A stretch of 64,000 bases of DNA from Kallotenue papyrolyticum (GTDB taxonomy: Bacteria; Chloroflexota; Chloroflexia; Chloroflexales; Kallotenuaceae), in the NCBI RefSeq assembly GCF_000526415.1, contig NZ_JAGA01000002.1, forward strand, positions 1,356,001-1,420,000, given 5' to 3'. The notes beneath the pieces were generated by a model, which saw nothing but the letters and a program-made list of their open reading frames with translations, made no database searches and was not told where the DNA came from. Shown here in pieces: positions 1-9,915 of this stretch (position 1 is the first letter of the stretch; each line of letters begins with the position of its first letter). Position numbers and translations under genes: made by a program.

Positions 1-301
1 CGAAGGTGTGGTAGTCCACATGCGAATGGATGATATCGAACTCAGCGGCGCGCTGCGTCACGGTTTCCAGCGCCGCGATCTGGGCGGCCAGCGGATCGAC
101 GGCTGTCGGATCGAGGCGGCTGGCGCAGGGCCAGATCGGCTCCAGGTGCGCCGATGTTTGGGAATCGCCACTGGCGAACAGCGTCACGTCGTGGCCGCGC
201 TGCACCAACTGCTCGGTCAACGCATGTACCACACGTTCGGTGCCGCCGTAGAGCTTCGGCGGTACGCTCTCAAACACGGGCGCGACAATCGCGATACGCA
301 T
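1..301 (-). CDS. Glycosyltransferase family 4, N-terminal fragment (cut by window edge)
   Basis: Reading the minus strand from the ATG at 301 gives an open frame to the window edge, about 100 residues. It begins MRIAIVAPVFESVPPKLYGG and continues with TERVVHALTEQLVQRGHDVTL. This is the GT-B N-terminal Rossmann start of GT4 enzymes: a Gly-rich GGTE loop, then a 'GHDVTLFASGDS' strand, then a 'FDIIHSHVDYHTF' segment. The start is supported by a GAGGAGGA ribosome-binding site 5-10 bases upstream. The C-terminal sugar-nucleotide domain lies outside the window, so the substrate cannot be inferred. It follows groEL on the same strand, but a strong terminator separates them, so it is probably its own transcription unit. 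Confidence 0.85.
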   Translation of the reverse strand, partial: MRIAIVAPVFESVPPKLYGGTERVVHALTEQLVQRGHDVTLFASGDSQTSAHLEPIWPCASRLDPTAVDPLAAQIAALETVTQRAAEFDIIHSHVDYHTF

Positions 302-373
302 CGTACTCCTCCTCAACGTACGGTTCGCACCGGGGTGGCGCCGGGAGACGGGTGGCGATCCGGTGCAAGCCGT

Positions 374-409
374 TAAAAGGACCGGCGGGGAAGGCTTCCT
401 CGCCGGTCC
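374..409 (-). terminator. Rho-independent terminator of groES-groEL
   Basis: On the minus strand the outer nine base pairs are GGACCGGCG with CGCCGGTCC. The inner part GGAA/TTCC extends the stem, and it is followed directly by TTTTAA. It lies 25 bases after the groEL stop codon and before the next gene on that strand. Confidence 0.8.
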
Positions 410-433
410 CTGGCTATCTAGCAGATTGTGTGC

Positions 434-2074
<1,641 letters not shown>

Positions 2075-2119
2075 AGGCACCTCCATCCAGGGAAGATGTG
2101 GTTGTCAATCGCGAGATGG

Positions 2120-2416
2120 TTATTCGAGTATAACGCCAAGGATATCTTTTTCGGATAGGATCAAGTATTCTTCGTCGTCGATCTTGATTTCAGTGCCGGC
2201 ATATTTGGCGAATAACACTTGATCGCCGGGCTTGACGCTCATCGGAATGCGCTTGCCATTGTCGTCTAGCCGGCCTTCACCGACGCTAATCACCTCGCCC
2301 TGCATTGGGCGCTCTTTGGTCGCCGTATCGGGCAGGATCACGCCGCTCTTGGTGCGCTCCTCGCGCGGTTTCGGCTTCACCAGCGCCCGATCGGCCAGCG
2401 GTCGAATGGTTGGCAT
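2120..2416 (-). CDS. groES: 10 kDa co-chaperonin GroES
   Basis: The heptameric lid of the GroEL chamber. The 98-residue protein is the usual length and contains the mobile-loop region '[20 protein letters not shown]' (about residues 16-35). It ends in the conserved '[15 protein letters not shown]'. AGGAGGACA lies just before the ATG. It is the first gene of groES-groEL; the upstream 85 bases contain half of a CIRCE heat-shock operator. Confidence 0.98.
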   Translation of the reverse strand: MPTIRPLADRALVKPKPREERTKSGVILPDTATKERPMQGEVISVGEGRLDDNGKRIPMSVKPGDQVLFAKYAGTEIKIDDEEYLILSEKDILGVILE

Positions 2417-2492
2417 ACGTTGTCCTCCTTTGGCATCTTGGCTGAGGCGGCGCGTCGCAGGCCTTGCGCCTGGCGCACCAACCCATATATTG

Positions 2493-2501
2493 GAGTGCTA
2501 A
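2493..2501 (-). promoter_or_regulatory. CIRCE half-site upstream of groES
   Basis: The minus strand reads TTAGCACTC, exactly one arm of the HrcA-binding CIRCE element (TTAGCACTC-N9-GAGTGCTAA). The expected second arm at 2475-2483 is poorly conserved. A separate short inverted repeat (AGCGTT...AACGCT, 2533-2549) lies further upstream. The position is right for heat-shock control of groES-groEL, but HrcA binding to a single arm is uncertain. Confidence 0.4.
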
Positions 2502-2590
2502 GGGTGTGTAAGATGATAGTTAGCGCAACGTTAGCGTTGTGTTAACGCTGCGGCGCTGCCGGCCATGCCGGTGTATGCCTTCCGAAAGCG

Positions 2591-2619
2591 TTGTTTCCGC
2601 TGTCATGAAGCCGTAATCT
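2591..2619 (+). promoter_or_regulatory. Candidate promoter for the cyclase-fold membrane protein
   Basis: TTGTTT and TAATCT are separated by 17 bases, 44 bases upstream of the GTG start at 2663. The overlapping direct repeat TGCGTAGC x2 (about 2619-2634) is of unknown meaning. Similarity to the consensus is moderate. Confidence 0.35.
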
Positions 2620-2662
2620 GCGTAGCTGCGTAGCAGAAAAATGCGCGTGTTACGCTTGAAAT

Positions 2663-3556
2663 GTGGAACGCTTTGCCCAATCGCAACGGCGCCGGGTCGG
2701 CCGGCGCCTCACGGCTGTGGAAATGGGGATCGGCCTCCTGCTGCTGCTCTGTCTGGGCAGCGCCCTCTGGCAGCTCCAGGCCCTGCCCTGGTTGAGCGGC
2801 ATGCTGCTGGTGGCCGCCATGGCGCTGGCGTGGCTCTTGAACGAACGCATCAGCACGCGCCGATCGTTGATCGGGCTGGCCGAGCGCTTGCGGGATGAGC
2901 GGCTGCCGAAGGTCGAGAGCGCCGGCCTGGTTGCGGCAGTGCGGCTGGATCAGGCGCTCAACCAGGCGCTGCAGCGCCGACGGACGGAGGTGGCCCATGC
3001 CCGCCCGGCGCCCGCGCCGGCCCTGCCGCCGCTGACGATGGTGGTGGTGCTGGGCATCGGGCTGCGGCTGGAGCCCGGCATGACCTACAGTCCACACCAT
3101 CTGGTCCGGCTCGACGAGGTGGTGCAGCGCGCGCAGCAGTGGTTGGAGCACGAGCTCCTCATCCACCTGGAAGGCGATGGCACCGCGTTGCTGGTGCTGC
3201 GCGTCGCCGCGCGGCCGGCCGTGGCCGCCAGGTTGCAGCAGGCCCTGGAGCTGGCCCGCAGCCTGGCGGCGGATCGCACGCTCCGCTTCGGCCTGAGCTG
3301 TGGCGATGCGATGATCCTGCCGCGCGCCACCGCCGAGCCGCTGATCATCGGCGCACCGCTGGAGGATGCGGCCCGGCTGGCGCGCATGGCGGTGGCCTGG
3401 CACGAATACCAGCTCTTATGCAGCGAGCCGGTTGCACTGCTGGCACGCCACGCTGCCGGTCAGCGGACGGAGCTGCGGCTGACGCATCCGGGCGCGCCGC
3501 CGTTGCCGGTGTATGCCCTCGATCTGTGCGCAGCGGCGGTGGCGCGGAGTGCCTAG
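2663..3556 (+). CDS. Membrane-anchored protein with degenerate class III nucleotidyl cyclase-like domain
   Basis: The 297-residue protein has two hydrophobic segments (about residues 22-38 and 44-60), then a linker rich in Arg, Ala and Pro. A domain of roughly 150 residues follows. Its second half, 'RFGLSCGDAMILPRATAEP' and 'LIIGAPLEDAARLARMA', matches the class III adenylate/guanylate cyclase pattern (RfGIa.G...., iGe.vn.AARLq). The metal-binding strand that normally reads F.DI.GFT is here VVVLGIGLRL, without the Asp. The fold is therefore probably retained while catalysis is lost. The GTG start has no clear ribosome-binding site. A sensor or scaffold role is inference. Confidence 0.6.
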   Translation: MERFAQSQRRRVGRRLTAVEMGIGLLLLLCLGSALWQLQALPWLSGMLLVAAMALAWLLNERISTRRSLIGLAERLRDERLPKVESAGLVAAVRLDQALNQALQRRRTEVAHARPAPAPALPPLTMVVVLGIGLRLEPGMTYSPHHLVRLDEVVQRAQQWLEHELLIHLEGDGTALLVLRVAARPAVAARLQQALELARSLAADRTLRFGLSCGDAMILPRATAEPLIIGAPLEDAARLARMAVAWHEYQLLCSEPVALLARHAAGQRTELRLTHPGAPPLPVYALDLCAAAVARSA

Positions 3557-3581
3557 TCCGCCTGGCGTGGCCCACCTGCGG

Positions 3582-3587
3582 TACAAT
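3582..3587 (+). promoter_or_regulatory. -10 element (TACAAT) upstream of rsmI
   Basis: TACAAT lies 38 bases before the GTG start of rsmI and just after the preceding gene stops. No convincing -35 box is seen at the expected distance. Confidence 0.4.
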
Positions 3588-3624
3588 AGCGCAACGCAGT
3601 TTCCGGCCTGCGGAGGGGAGGCGC

Positions 3625-4479
3625 GTGGGCACACTCTACCTGGTCGCCACGCCGATCGGCAACCTGGAGGATATCACGCTGCGCGCGCTGCGCATCTTGC
3701 GCGAAGCGCGCCTGATTGCCGCCGAGGATACGCGTCATACACGGCGCCTGCTGGATCGCTACGCGATCACCACCCCCGTGATCTCCTACCACGAGCACAA
3801 CAAGCAGGCGCGGCAGGCCGAGGTGCTGGCCGTGCTGGCTGAAGGCGATGTAGCGCTCGTCTCCGATGCGGGCACGCCGGCGATCAACGATCCCGGCTAC
3901 GAGCTGGTGCAGGCCGCGATTGCCGCGGGCTATCCGGTCTCGCCCGTACCGGGACCCTCCGCGCCGCTGGCTGCGCTGATCGCCTCCGGCCTGCCGACGG
4001 CGCAGTGGACCTACCTGGGCTACCTGCCCGCGCGGCCTGCCGAGCGGCGCGCATTCATCGCCCGCTATGCCGGGCTGCCAACCACGCTGCTGATCCTCGA
4101 AACGCCGCACCGGCTGCTGGCGGCGCTGCGCGATCTGGAAGCCGGTCTGGGTGATCGCCCCATGTGCGCGGCGCGCGAGATCACCAAACTGCACGAGGAG
4201 TTTGTGCGCGGCCCGATCAGCGCGGTGCGTGCCCACTTCGAGCAGCACGCGCCGCGCGGCGAGTTCGTGCTGGTGATCGCCGGCCAGGCCGCCCCGCCGC
4301 CCCGCGCCACAGGCGAGGAGTGGCAGACACGGGCGCGCCGGCGTCTCGGCGAGCTGATCGCGGGTGGCATGAGCGCCAGCGCCGCGGCGCGACAGGTTGC
4401 CCGCGAGCTGGGCGTGCCACGCCAGGCGGTGTATGCTTTGTGGCTGGCGCAGCAGGCCGATGCTACCCACGACCTATAG
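3625..4479 (+). CDS. rsmI: 16S rRNA (cytidine(1402)-2'-O)-methyltransferase RsmI
   Basis: SAM-dependent methyltransferase that adds the 2'-O-methyl group to C1402 in the decoding centre of 16S rRNA. The 284-residue sequence begins 'GTLYLVATPIGNLEDITLRA', the classic RsmI signature. It has 'AEDTRHTRRLLDRY', 'VALVSDAGTPAINDPGYELV' and 'PGPSAPLAALIASGLPT' of the tetrapyrrole-methylase fold, and a C-terminal helical HTH-like end. The GTG start is chosen because GGAGGGGAGG is immediately upstream and homologues begin here. Its last six bases overlap the end of the convergent phosphoesterase gene. Confidence 0.96.
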   Translation: MGTLYLVATPIGNLEDITLRALRILREARLIAAEDTRHTRRLLDRYAITTPVISYHEHNKQARQAEVLAVLAEGDVALVSDAGTPAINDPGYELVQAAIAAGYPVSPVPGPSAPLAALIASGLPTAQWTYLGYLPARPAERRAFIARYAGLPTTLLILETPHRLLAALRDLEAGLGDRPMCAAREITKLHEEFVRGPISAVRAHFEQHAPRGEFVLVIAGQAAPPPRATGEEWQTRARRRLGELIAGGMSASAAARQVARELGVPRQAVYALWLAQQADATHDL

Positions 4480-4938
4480 CGGTACGATCTCCGCCGTGGC
4501 TCGGCCCTGCGTAATGCGCAGCAGCGCCAACGAGGCGGGCAGGCCAAAGCGCGGTGCGCCCGCCGAGCCGGGGTTGAGAAACAGCACGCCATCGTGCTCT
4601 TCCAGTAGCGCCTGATGGGTGTGCCCGAAGATATACACGTTGGGGCGCGGTTCGGGCAGGTGTTCGAGCAGGCGCGTAGGTGTGCCGCCGATGTGCGTCA
4701 CATAGATACGACAGCCTTCTAGCTCCAGGCGTGCGCTGCGTGGCAGCTGCCGATCCAGGGAGCTGCCCCAATCCACGTTGCCGGTCACGGCAGTGACGGG
4801 CGCAATCGCCTTCAGGCGCTCCAGCACTGCTTCGTTGCCGATGTCGCCGGCATGGATAATCCGCTCCACGCCGGCGAAGTGACGCGCAATGGCTGGATTG
4901 AACCGTCCATGGGTGTCCGACAGCACGCCGATGAGCAT
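4474..4938 (-). CDS. YfcE/MJ0936-type metallophosphoesterase
   Basis: A 154-residue calcineurin-like phosphoesterase with the full small-family metal-ligand set: 'GVLSDTHGRF' (D, H), 'IIHAGDIGN' (GD), 'TAVTGNVDW' (GN), 'IYVTHIGG' (H) and 'YIFGHTHQA' (GHTH). Such enzymes hydrolyse phosphodiesters in vitro; the physiological substrate is generally unknown. GGAGGAGG lies a few bases before the ATG. It is convergent with rsmI (6-base overlap) and divergent from the polysaccharide deacetylase. Confidence 0.9.
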   Translation of the reverse strand: MLIGVLSDTHGRFNPAIARHFAGVERIIHAGDIGNEAVLERLKAIAPVTAVTGNVDWGSSLDRQLPRSARLELEGCRIYVTHIGGTPTRLLEHLPEPRPNVYIFGHTHQALLEEHDGVLFLNPGSAGAPRFGLPASLALLRITQGRATAEIVPL

Positions 4939-4973
4939 ACCTCCTCCTTCAGCCAGCTATCAGATCGGCGCTT

Positions 4974-5002
4974 TTGTCAAGCGCCGGACGCTATGCTAGA
5001 AT
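4974..5002 (+). promoter_or_regulatory. Promoter of the polysaccharide deacetylase / glycan locus
   Basis: TTGTCA (4974-4979) and TAGAAT (4997-5002) are separated by exactly 17 bases, 57 bases upstream of the first gene of the glycan operon. Confidence 0.65.
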
Positions 5003-5059
5003 ACAGCGGCTTAGCAAGCCCTGCGCAGGCGCCGACCTCGCGCAGGGCTTCCGTGAGGA

Positions 5060-6880
5060 ATGGCAACGAAAGCGCGCGTGGTACATCGTTGGTTCTGGGG
5101 TGTGGCCGGCATCGGGATCGTCATCCTGGGGGCGCTGCTGGCGCTGTACGGCGTGCGCCAGGCGCGCAGCCAGACCCCGCTGACGATCACCGGGCCGAAC
5201 ATTCTACCCAACAACGATTTTGCGATCGTCGATCCGCAGAACCCCGAGTTGCCCGCCGGCTGGTCGCGCGGCGCGACCGGCGTGCAGCTTGGTGGCTTCA
5301 CCTTCCAGCCCACGCCTGGCTGCGATCGGCCGCCGTATGCCGGCTGCGCCATGCAACTGTTGGGCATCGGCAACTATCTGCGCAGTCCGCAGATCGAGGT
5401 GCGACCGGGGGCCGAATATCGCGTTGCCTTTCGCGCGCTCAGCGATCGCGCCCAGAACGGTCAAGCCGCACCAACGCGTGTGCGGGTTCTGTTCCACTGG
5501 CAGGATGCCGAAGGCATCGAGTTTCAGGTGACGCGCGGCGCCTGGCAGGCGGTGCCGGCCCAAACTTGGAGCACCATCGCGGCGGCGGCACGCGCTCCCG
5601 ACGATGCCGTGCGCCTGGCGATCTCGATCCACCCCGCCTCGGACGACCGCATCTACATCGATGACCTGAGTCTCGGCCAGGTCGGCGTGCGTGTCAATCC
5701 CTGGCCGCACGGCAAACGCGCGGCGCTAGCGCTGTCGTTCGACTACGAAACGGCGATGGGTGGGCTGATTCACAGCCGCAGCGTGGACGATCCCAACGCT
5801 GCTGCCGATCCGCTGGCGCGTGGCCTGCGTATGCGCGAAGGCGCCGACCGCGCCCTGGAGCTGTTCGCGCCCCACGGCATTCGCGCCACCTTTTACGCCA
5901 ACGGCTACAACTTTTTGTATGGTAACACCGAGCGGCGGCGCTTTATGGGCGATCCGGTCTATGCCTGGGCCAACACCCAGCCGGGCCACGACTGGCGCTC
6001 CGACCGCTGGACAACACAGCCCTGGTTCAGCGCCGATCCCTATGCCACCGAAGCCGAAGCGCCGGCCTGGTACTTCGGCTCGCAGGTACAGCGCCTGATC
6101 GCCGCCGGACAGGATCTGCAGAGCCATACCTTTGCCCATTTTCACGGAGGCTTCGTTACGCCCGACGACTGGCGCGCCGATATCGCCGCCTGGAACGAAG
6201 CGGCGGCACAACACGGGGTAGCGCCGGCGACCAGTCTGGCCTTTCCCTGGAGCAGCAGCGCGGGCATGAGCGATGCAAGCTGGCGCGTCCTGGCCGAGGC
6301 CGGCATTCGCTCGGTGACGCGCACCGCCTGGACCGAGGGGACGCGCCGTTCGTGGATCGCCGACCGCCAACACTGGAGCTTGCGCCGCGTGCCGGGCCAC
6401 GCGACGATCACCGTGATCGCCGATAGCTACCTCACGCCGCAGCGCCTGACAGCCGTGCAGCGCGATCTGCAGCAGGCCCTGCTCAACGAGGGCGCGATCG
6501 ACATCTGGGCGCATACCGAGGAGATCACCAGTCCGGCGCAGATCGCCGCCTGGCGGACGGTGATCGAAGCGGCCTTGCCCGACTTCTGGATCGCCCCCGT
6601 GCCGCAGATTGTGCAGTACGCGCAGGATGTGCGCCAGGTTACGGTCAGCGTCGAAGCCGAGCGTCCGCGCTACCGCGTGCGCATCCACAACCGCAGCTCA
6701 CGCGATCTGCGTGGCGTCACGCTGACGCTGCCCTTCGCGCCCCATCGCGTCGAAGTCGATGGTCAGCCGCTGGTCAGCACGGGGACGCGCCTGACGCTCG
6801 ATCTGCCCCGCGGTGCTTCACGGCTGGTCGTTTTGGACGGCGCGCCGGAGGCACGCACGGATTCGAGATGGGAAGCATAG
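5060..6880 (+). CDS. Membrane-anchored polysaccharide deacetylase-family protein
   Basis: 606 residues. A signal-anchor helix spans about residues 11-33. A beta-rich, carbohydrate-binding-like module covers about 40-215 ('NILPNNDFAIVDPQNPELPAGW' onward). A NodB-type deacetylase domain runs from about 220 to 520, with motif 1 'LALSFDYE' (Asp kept, second Asp changed) and motif 2 'SHTFAHFH'. Motif 3, 'LAFPWSSS', replaces the usual R-x-P-Y. A C-terminal beta domain of about 80 residues follows. The enzyme is expected outside the membrane, where it could remove N-acetyl groups from an exported or wall glycan. It is first in an operon with the glycan exporter; the next gene starts inside its last 13 bases. 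The GAGGA immediately before the ATG is unusually close. Confidence 0.8.
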   Translation: MATKARVVHRWFWGVAGIGIVILGALLALYGVRQARSQTPLTITGPNILPNNDFAIVDPQNPELPAGWSRGATGVQLGGFTFQPTPGCDRPPYAGCAMQLLGIGNYLRSPQIEVRPGAEYRVAFRALSDRAQNGQAAPTRVRVLFHWQDAEGIEFQVTRGAWQAVPAQTWSTIAAAARAPDDAVRLAISIHPASDDRIYIDDLSLGQVGVRVNPWPHGKRAALALSFDYETAMGGLIHSRSVDDPNAAADPLARGLRMREGADRALELFAPHGIRATFYANGYNFLYGNTERRRFMGDPVYAWANTQPGHDWRSDRWTTQPWFSADPYATEAEAPAWYFGSQVQRLIAAGQDLQSHTFAHFHGGFVTPDDWRADIAAWNEAAAQHGVAPATSLAFPWSSSAGMSDASWRVLAEAGIRSVTRTAWTEGTRRSWIADRQHWSLRRVPGHATITVIADSYLTPQRLTAVQRDLQQALLNEGAIDIWAHTEEITSPAQIAAWRTVIEAALPDFWIAPVPQIVQYAQDVRQVTVSVEAERPRYRVRIHNRSSRDLRGVTLTLPFAPHRVEVDGQPLVSTGTRLTLDLPRGASRLVVLDGAPEARTDSRWEA

Positions 6881-8640
6881 CTACGCTGGAGTACAGCAAT
6901 CATCGCGAACTGTCGGCGCGCGTGCGTCTGCTGCACTGGCTGTTTGTGCTGGGCGCGATGCTGGCCGCCGTTGCGATTGCGTTGCCCTCGGTGCTGGCGC
7001 AGCCAACGTTGTACCGCGCGCAGGCAGTGGTGCGCTTCGATGCGCAGCGCTATCCCTCGCTGCTGGCCGATGGCCAGCCCACGCCGGCACTGCACCAGCT
7101 GGAAGCCAACCTGGGCGGCGTGTTGGAGCGCACGCGCTATCCCTCGCTGCGGCGCTATGGCCTGGCCTATGCCTATCCACAGCCGGGCACCATCGTGCTG
7201 ACCGCCGTTGCGTCCACACCCGAGCAGGCCATCGCCATCGCGCACGATGCCGCCGATGGCCTGGCGCGGCGCATCGCCGCGGCTGACGGCGCACAGTTGC
7301 TGCGCGCGCTGCTGGGTCAGGAGCTGCGCCAAGCGCTGCTGGGCCGCGCGCCCGAACGCACCGATCAGCGCTTGCTGCGCGAGTTGCTGATGACCGATGC
7401 CGTGGCCGGCGTTGGCGCGCAGGCCGGCCAGCTCACCCTGGATGCGCTGAGCGCCGAGCAGCGGCAGGCGCTCACGCGCGCGCTGGAAGTGCTGCACGGT
7501 CAGATCCAATATGAACGGCAGAGCGCCGAGCTGAGGCTGCAGCGCGGTGCCACGCCGGAGGAGCAGGCGCAGGCGCGCAGCGTGATCCTGGGCACGGCCA
7601 ACAAACTGCGCGCCATCGAGGTCCTGCTGCAGCATCTCTACACCGCCTATGGCACCGACGCGACCATGCGCGAGCCGGATCAGGCGGTGGTGGTGACGCA
7701 GGACCCCCAGAGCGCCGCACTGATCCCGACCTATCGCCTACCCAAACTAGCGCTGGCGGCGCTGATCGGCGCTGTGGGCGGGCTGTTGACCGTGGCGATC
7801 GACCGGCAGGTTGGCATCCTGCCCAAGCTGCAGGAGCTGTGGACCTACCGTCAGTTGATCCGCAACATGGTGACGCGCGATCTCAAGGCGCGCTACAAAA
7901 ACTCGCTGCTGGGCTACCTCTGGTCGTTGCTTAACCCGCTGCTGATGATGTTGATCTTCTGGATCGTCTTCAGCGTGTTGCTCAACAACCCGATCCCGAT
8001 GTACCCGGTCTTTCTGATCGTGGCGCTGTTGCCGTGGAACTTCGCCGTCACCGCTGTCAGCGGTGGGATGCGCGCGATCATCGATAACGCCAACCTGATC
8101 AAAAAAGTCTATTTCCCGCGCGAGATCCTGCCAATCACCGTCGTGCTCAGCAACTTGGTGAACTACATCTTCGCCCTGCCGGTGATGTTTCTGGTGATGG
8201 CCGTGGTGCAGTGGACGCAACTGGGCCGTCTCAACTTTTCCTGGACCTTCGCCTTTTTGCCGGTGATCATCATCATCCAGGTCATTTTTCTGATCGGTCT
8301 GGTGCTGTTGCTCGCGACCATGGCGGTCTTTTTGCGCGACACGACGCATATCGTCGATATTCTGTTGCAGCTCTGGATCTTTGTAACGCCGGTGTTCTTT
8401 TCGCTGGAGCAGATCGTTGCGCCAATGTTGGCGCGCTTGCTGCGCTGGGTCAACCCGATGGCCTCGATCATCGATTTTTACCGCGACATTCTCTACGGCC
8501 AGCCGACCAATGTGATCCCCACGCCCGGGCTGCCGGCGCTGGATGGCGTGTTTCGCACGCTGCTCACGGCGCTAGTGGTGCTGGCGCTGGGCGCGTATGT
8601 CTTCCACCGCTATAGCGGGCGCTTTGGCGAAGAGATCTAA
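6868..8640 (+). CDS. Wzz-like domain fused to ABC-2 polysaccharide export permease (Wzm)
   Basis: 590 residues. The C-terminal half (about 325-590) is a clear ABC-2 permease of the glycan-export type, starting 'RQLIRNMVTRDLKARYKNSLLGY'-like, with 'LLPWNFAVTAVSGG', 'LIKKVYFPREILP' and six predicted helices. The N-terminal ~320 residues are not part of normal Wzm. A membrane helix (about 25-45) is followed by 'YRAQAVVRFDAQRYPSLL', a long helical extracytoplasmic segment, and a second helix (about 293-312). That is the topology of Wzz chain-length regulators. It partners the Wzt ATPase that begins six bases after its stop. The start overlaps the deacetylase gene and has a weak ribosome-binding site. 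Confidence 0.82.
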   Translation: MGSIATLEYSNHRELSARVRLLHWLFVLGAMLAAVAIALPSVLAQPTLYRAQAVVRFDAQRYPSLLADGQPTPALHQLEANLGGVLERTRYPSLRRYGLAYAYPQPGTIVLTAVASTPEQAIAIAHDAADGLARRIAAADGAQLLRALLGQELRQALLGRAPERTDQRLLRELLMTDAVAGVGAQAGQLTLDALSAEQRQALTRALEVLHGQIQYERQSAELRLQRGATPEEQAQARSVILGTANKLRAIEVLLQHLYTAYGTDATMREPDQAVVVTQDPQSAALIPTYRLPKLALAALIGAVGGLLTVAIDRQVGILPKLQELWTYRQLIRNMVTRDLKARYKNSLLGYLWSLLNPLLMMLIFWIVFSVLLNNPIPMYPVFLIVALLPWNFAVTAVSGGMRAIIDNANLIKKVYFPREILPITVVLSNLVNYIFALPVMFLVMAVVQWTQLGRLNFSWTFAFLPVIIIIQVIFLIGLVLLLATMAVFLRDTTHIVDILLQLWIFVTPVFFSLEQIVAPMLARLLRWVNPMASIIDFYRDILYGQPTNVIPTPGLPALDGVFRTLLTALVVLALGAYVFHRYSGRFGEEI

Positions 8641-8646
8641 CCTGCG

Positions 8647-9912
8647 ATGAGTGTGATCGAGTTCGAGCGCGTTTCCAAAAAGTTTACGCTCCACCGCGAG
8701 AAGCGCAACACGCTGCAGGAGCGCATGGTCAACCTGTTCCGGCCTCGCGGCGCGGGCGAGACCTTCTGGGCGCTGCGCGATGTCAGTTTCAGCGTGGCGC
8801 CGGGCGAGACGTTGGGGCTGATCGGTCACAACGGTTCGGGCAAGTCCACCACGCTCAAGCTGATCACACGCATTCTGGAGCCGACCAGCGGACGCGTGCG
8901 CGTGCGCGGACGTATCTCGGCGCTGCTGGAGCTGGGCTCCGGCTTCCATCCCGATCTGACCGGACGCGACAACATTTTTCTCAACGGCTCGCTGCTGGGC
9001 TTCAGTCGCGCTGACATGCAGCGCCGCATCGATGAGATTATCGATTTCGCCGAGCTGGGGCCATTCATCGATACACCGGTCAAGCACTACTCATCAGGGA
9101 TGTACATGCGCCTGGGCTTTGCCATCGCCACCGCCGTCGAGCCCGACATTTTGATCACCGACGAAGTGCTGGCGGTCGGCGACGAAGCCTTTCAGCGCAA
9201 ATGTATGCAGCGCATCTACCAGTTTCGCCAGGAAGGGCGCACGATCCTGTTCGTGTCGCACAGCCTGGACGCGATCCGCAACCTGTGCACCTCGGCGCTG
9301 TGGCTGCACCACGGCGAACTGCGCGCGGCGGGCAGCACCGTTGCAACGATCGATGCCTATCTGCGCTGGGCCAATCAGCAGGAGCGCGCACGCCTGGAGC
9401 ACGAGCGCCAGGCGCAGGCCGGAGGCGAGGCGCCGGCGGAGGAGCCGCGCGACGAAGGGGCCGCGCTGAGCAACAAGCGCTGGGGCTCGCGCGAGATCGA
9501 GATCACCGGCGTGGAGCTCCTCGACAGCCGCGGGCAACCGGCCAGCGTTGTCGGCACAGGCGAACGCCTGACGATCCGCATCCACTATCAGGCGCACCAG
9601 CCGATCGTCGAGCCGGTCTTCGGCCTGGCGCTCTACCATGCCAGCGGGTTCCAGATCAACGGTCCCAACACGCGCTTCGGTGGCCTTGCGTTTGGGACGG
9701 TGCGTGGCTGTGGCCACGTGGACTACACCATCGAGGAGCTGCCGTTGCTGGCCGGTACGTACACCATCACCGCGGCGATCTATGACTCGAGCATGACACA
9801 GGCCTACGATCACCAGCATCAGATGTACACCCTGACGGTGCAGACGGCCTCCATCGCTGAGCGCTGGGGCAGCGTCTATATCCCGGCGCGCTGGTCCTGG
9901 ACGGGAGCCTGA
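8647..9912 (+). CDS. wzt: Polysaccharide ABC exporter ATP-binding protein with Wzt C-terminal glycan-binding domain
   Basis: 421 residues. The ATPase domain (about 1-245) has Walker A 'GLIGHNGSGKST', the glycan-exporter signature 'KHYSSGMYMRLGFA' and Walker B 'ILITDEVLAVGD'. After a charged linker (about 245-275) comes a beta-sandwich of about 140 residues ('IEITGVELLDSRGQPASVV' to the end). This corresponds to the Wzt C-terminal domain that recognises the modified end of the polymer in O-antigen and teichoic-type exporters. It powers the adjacent permease. A methyltransferase two genes downstream is a candidate source of a terminal methyl cap, which is inference. Confidence 0.93.
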   Translation: MSVIEFERVSKKFTLHREKRNTLQERMVNLFRPRGAGETFWALRDVSFSVAPGETLGLIGHNGSGKSTTLKLITRILEPTSGRVRVRGRISALLELGSGFHPDLTGRDNIFLNGSLLGFSRADMQRRIDEIIDFAELGPFIDTPVKHYSSGMYMRLGFAIATAVEPDILITDEVLAVGDEAFQRKCMQRIYQFRQEGRTILFVSHSLDAIRNLCTSALWLHHGELRAAGSTVATIDAYLRWANQQERARLEHERQAQAGGEAPAEEPRDEGAALSNKRWGSREIEITGVELLDSRGQPASVVGTGERLTIRIHYQAHQPIVEPVFGLALYHASGFQINGPNTRFGGLAFGTVRGCGHVDYTIEELPLLAGTYTITAAIYDSSMTQAYDHQHQMYTLTVQTASIAERWGSVYIPARWSWTGA

Positions 9913-9915
9913 GGC

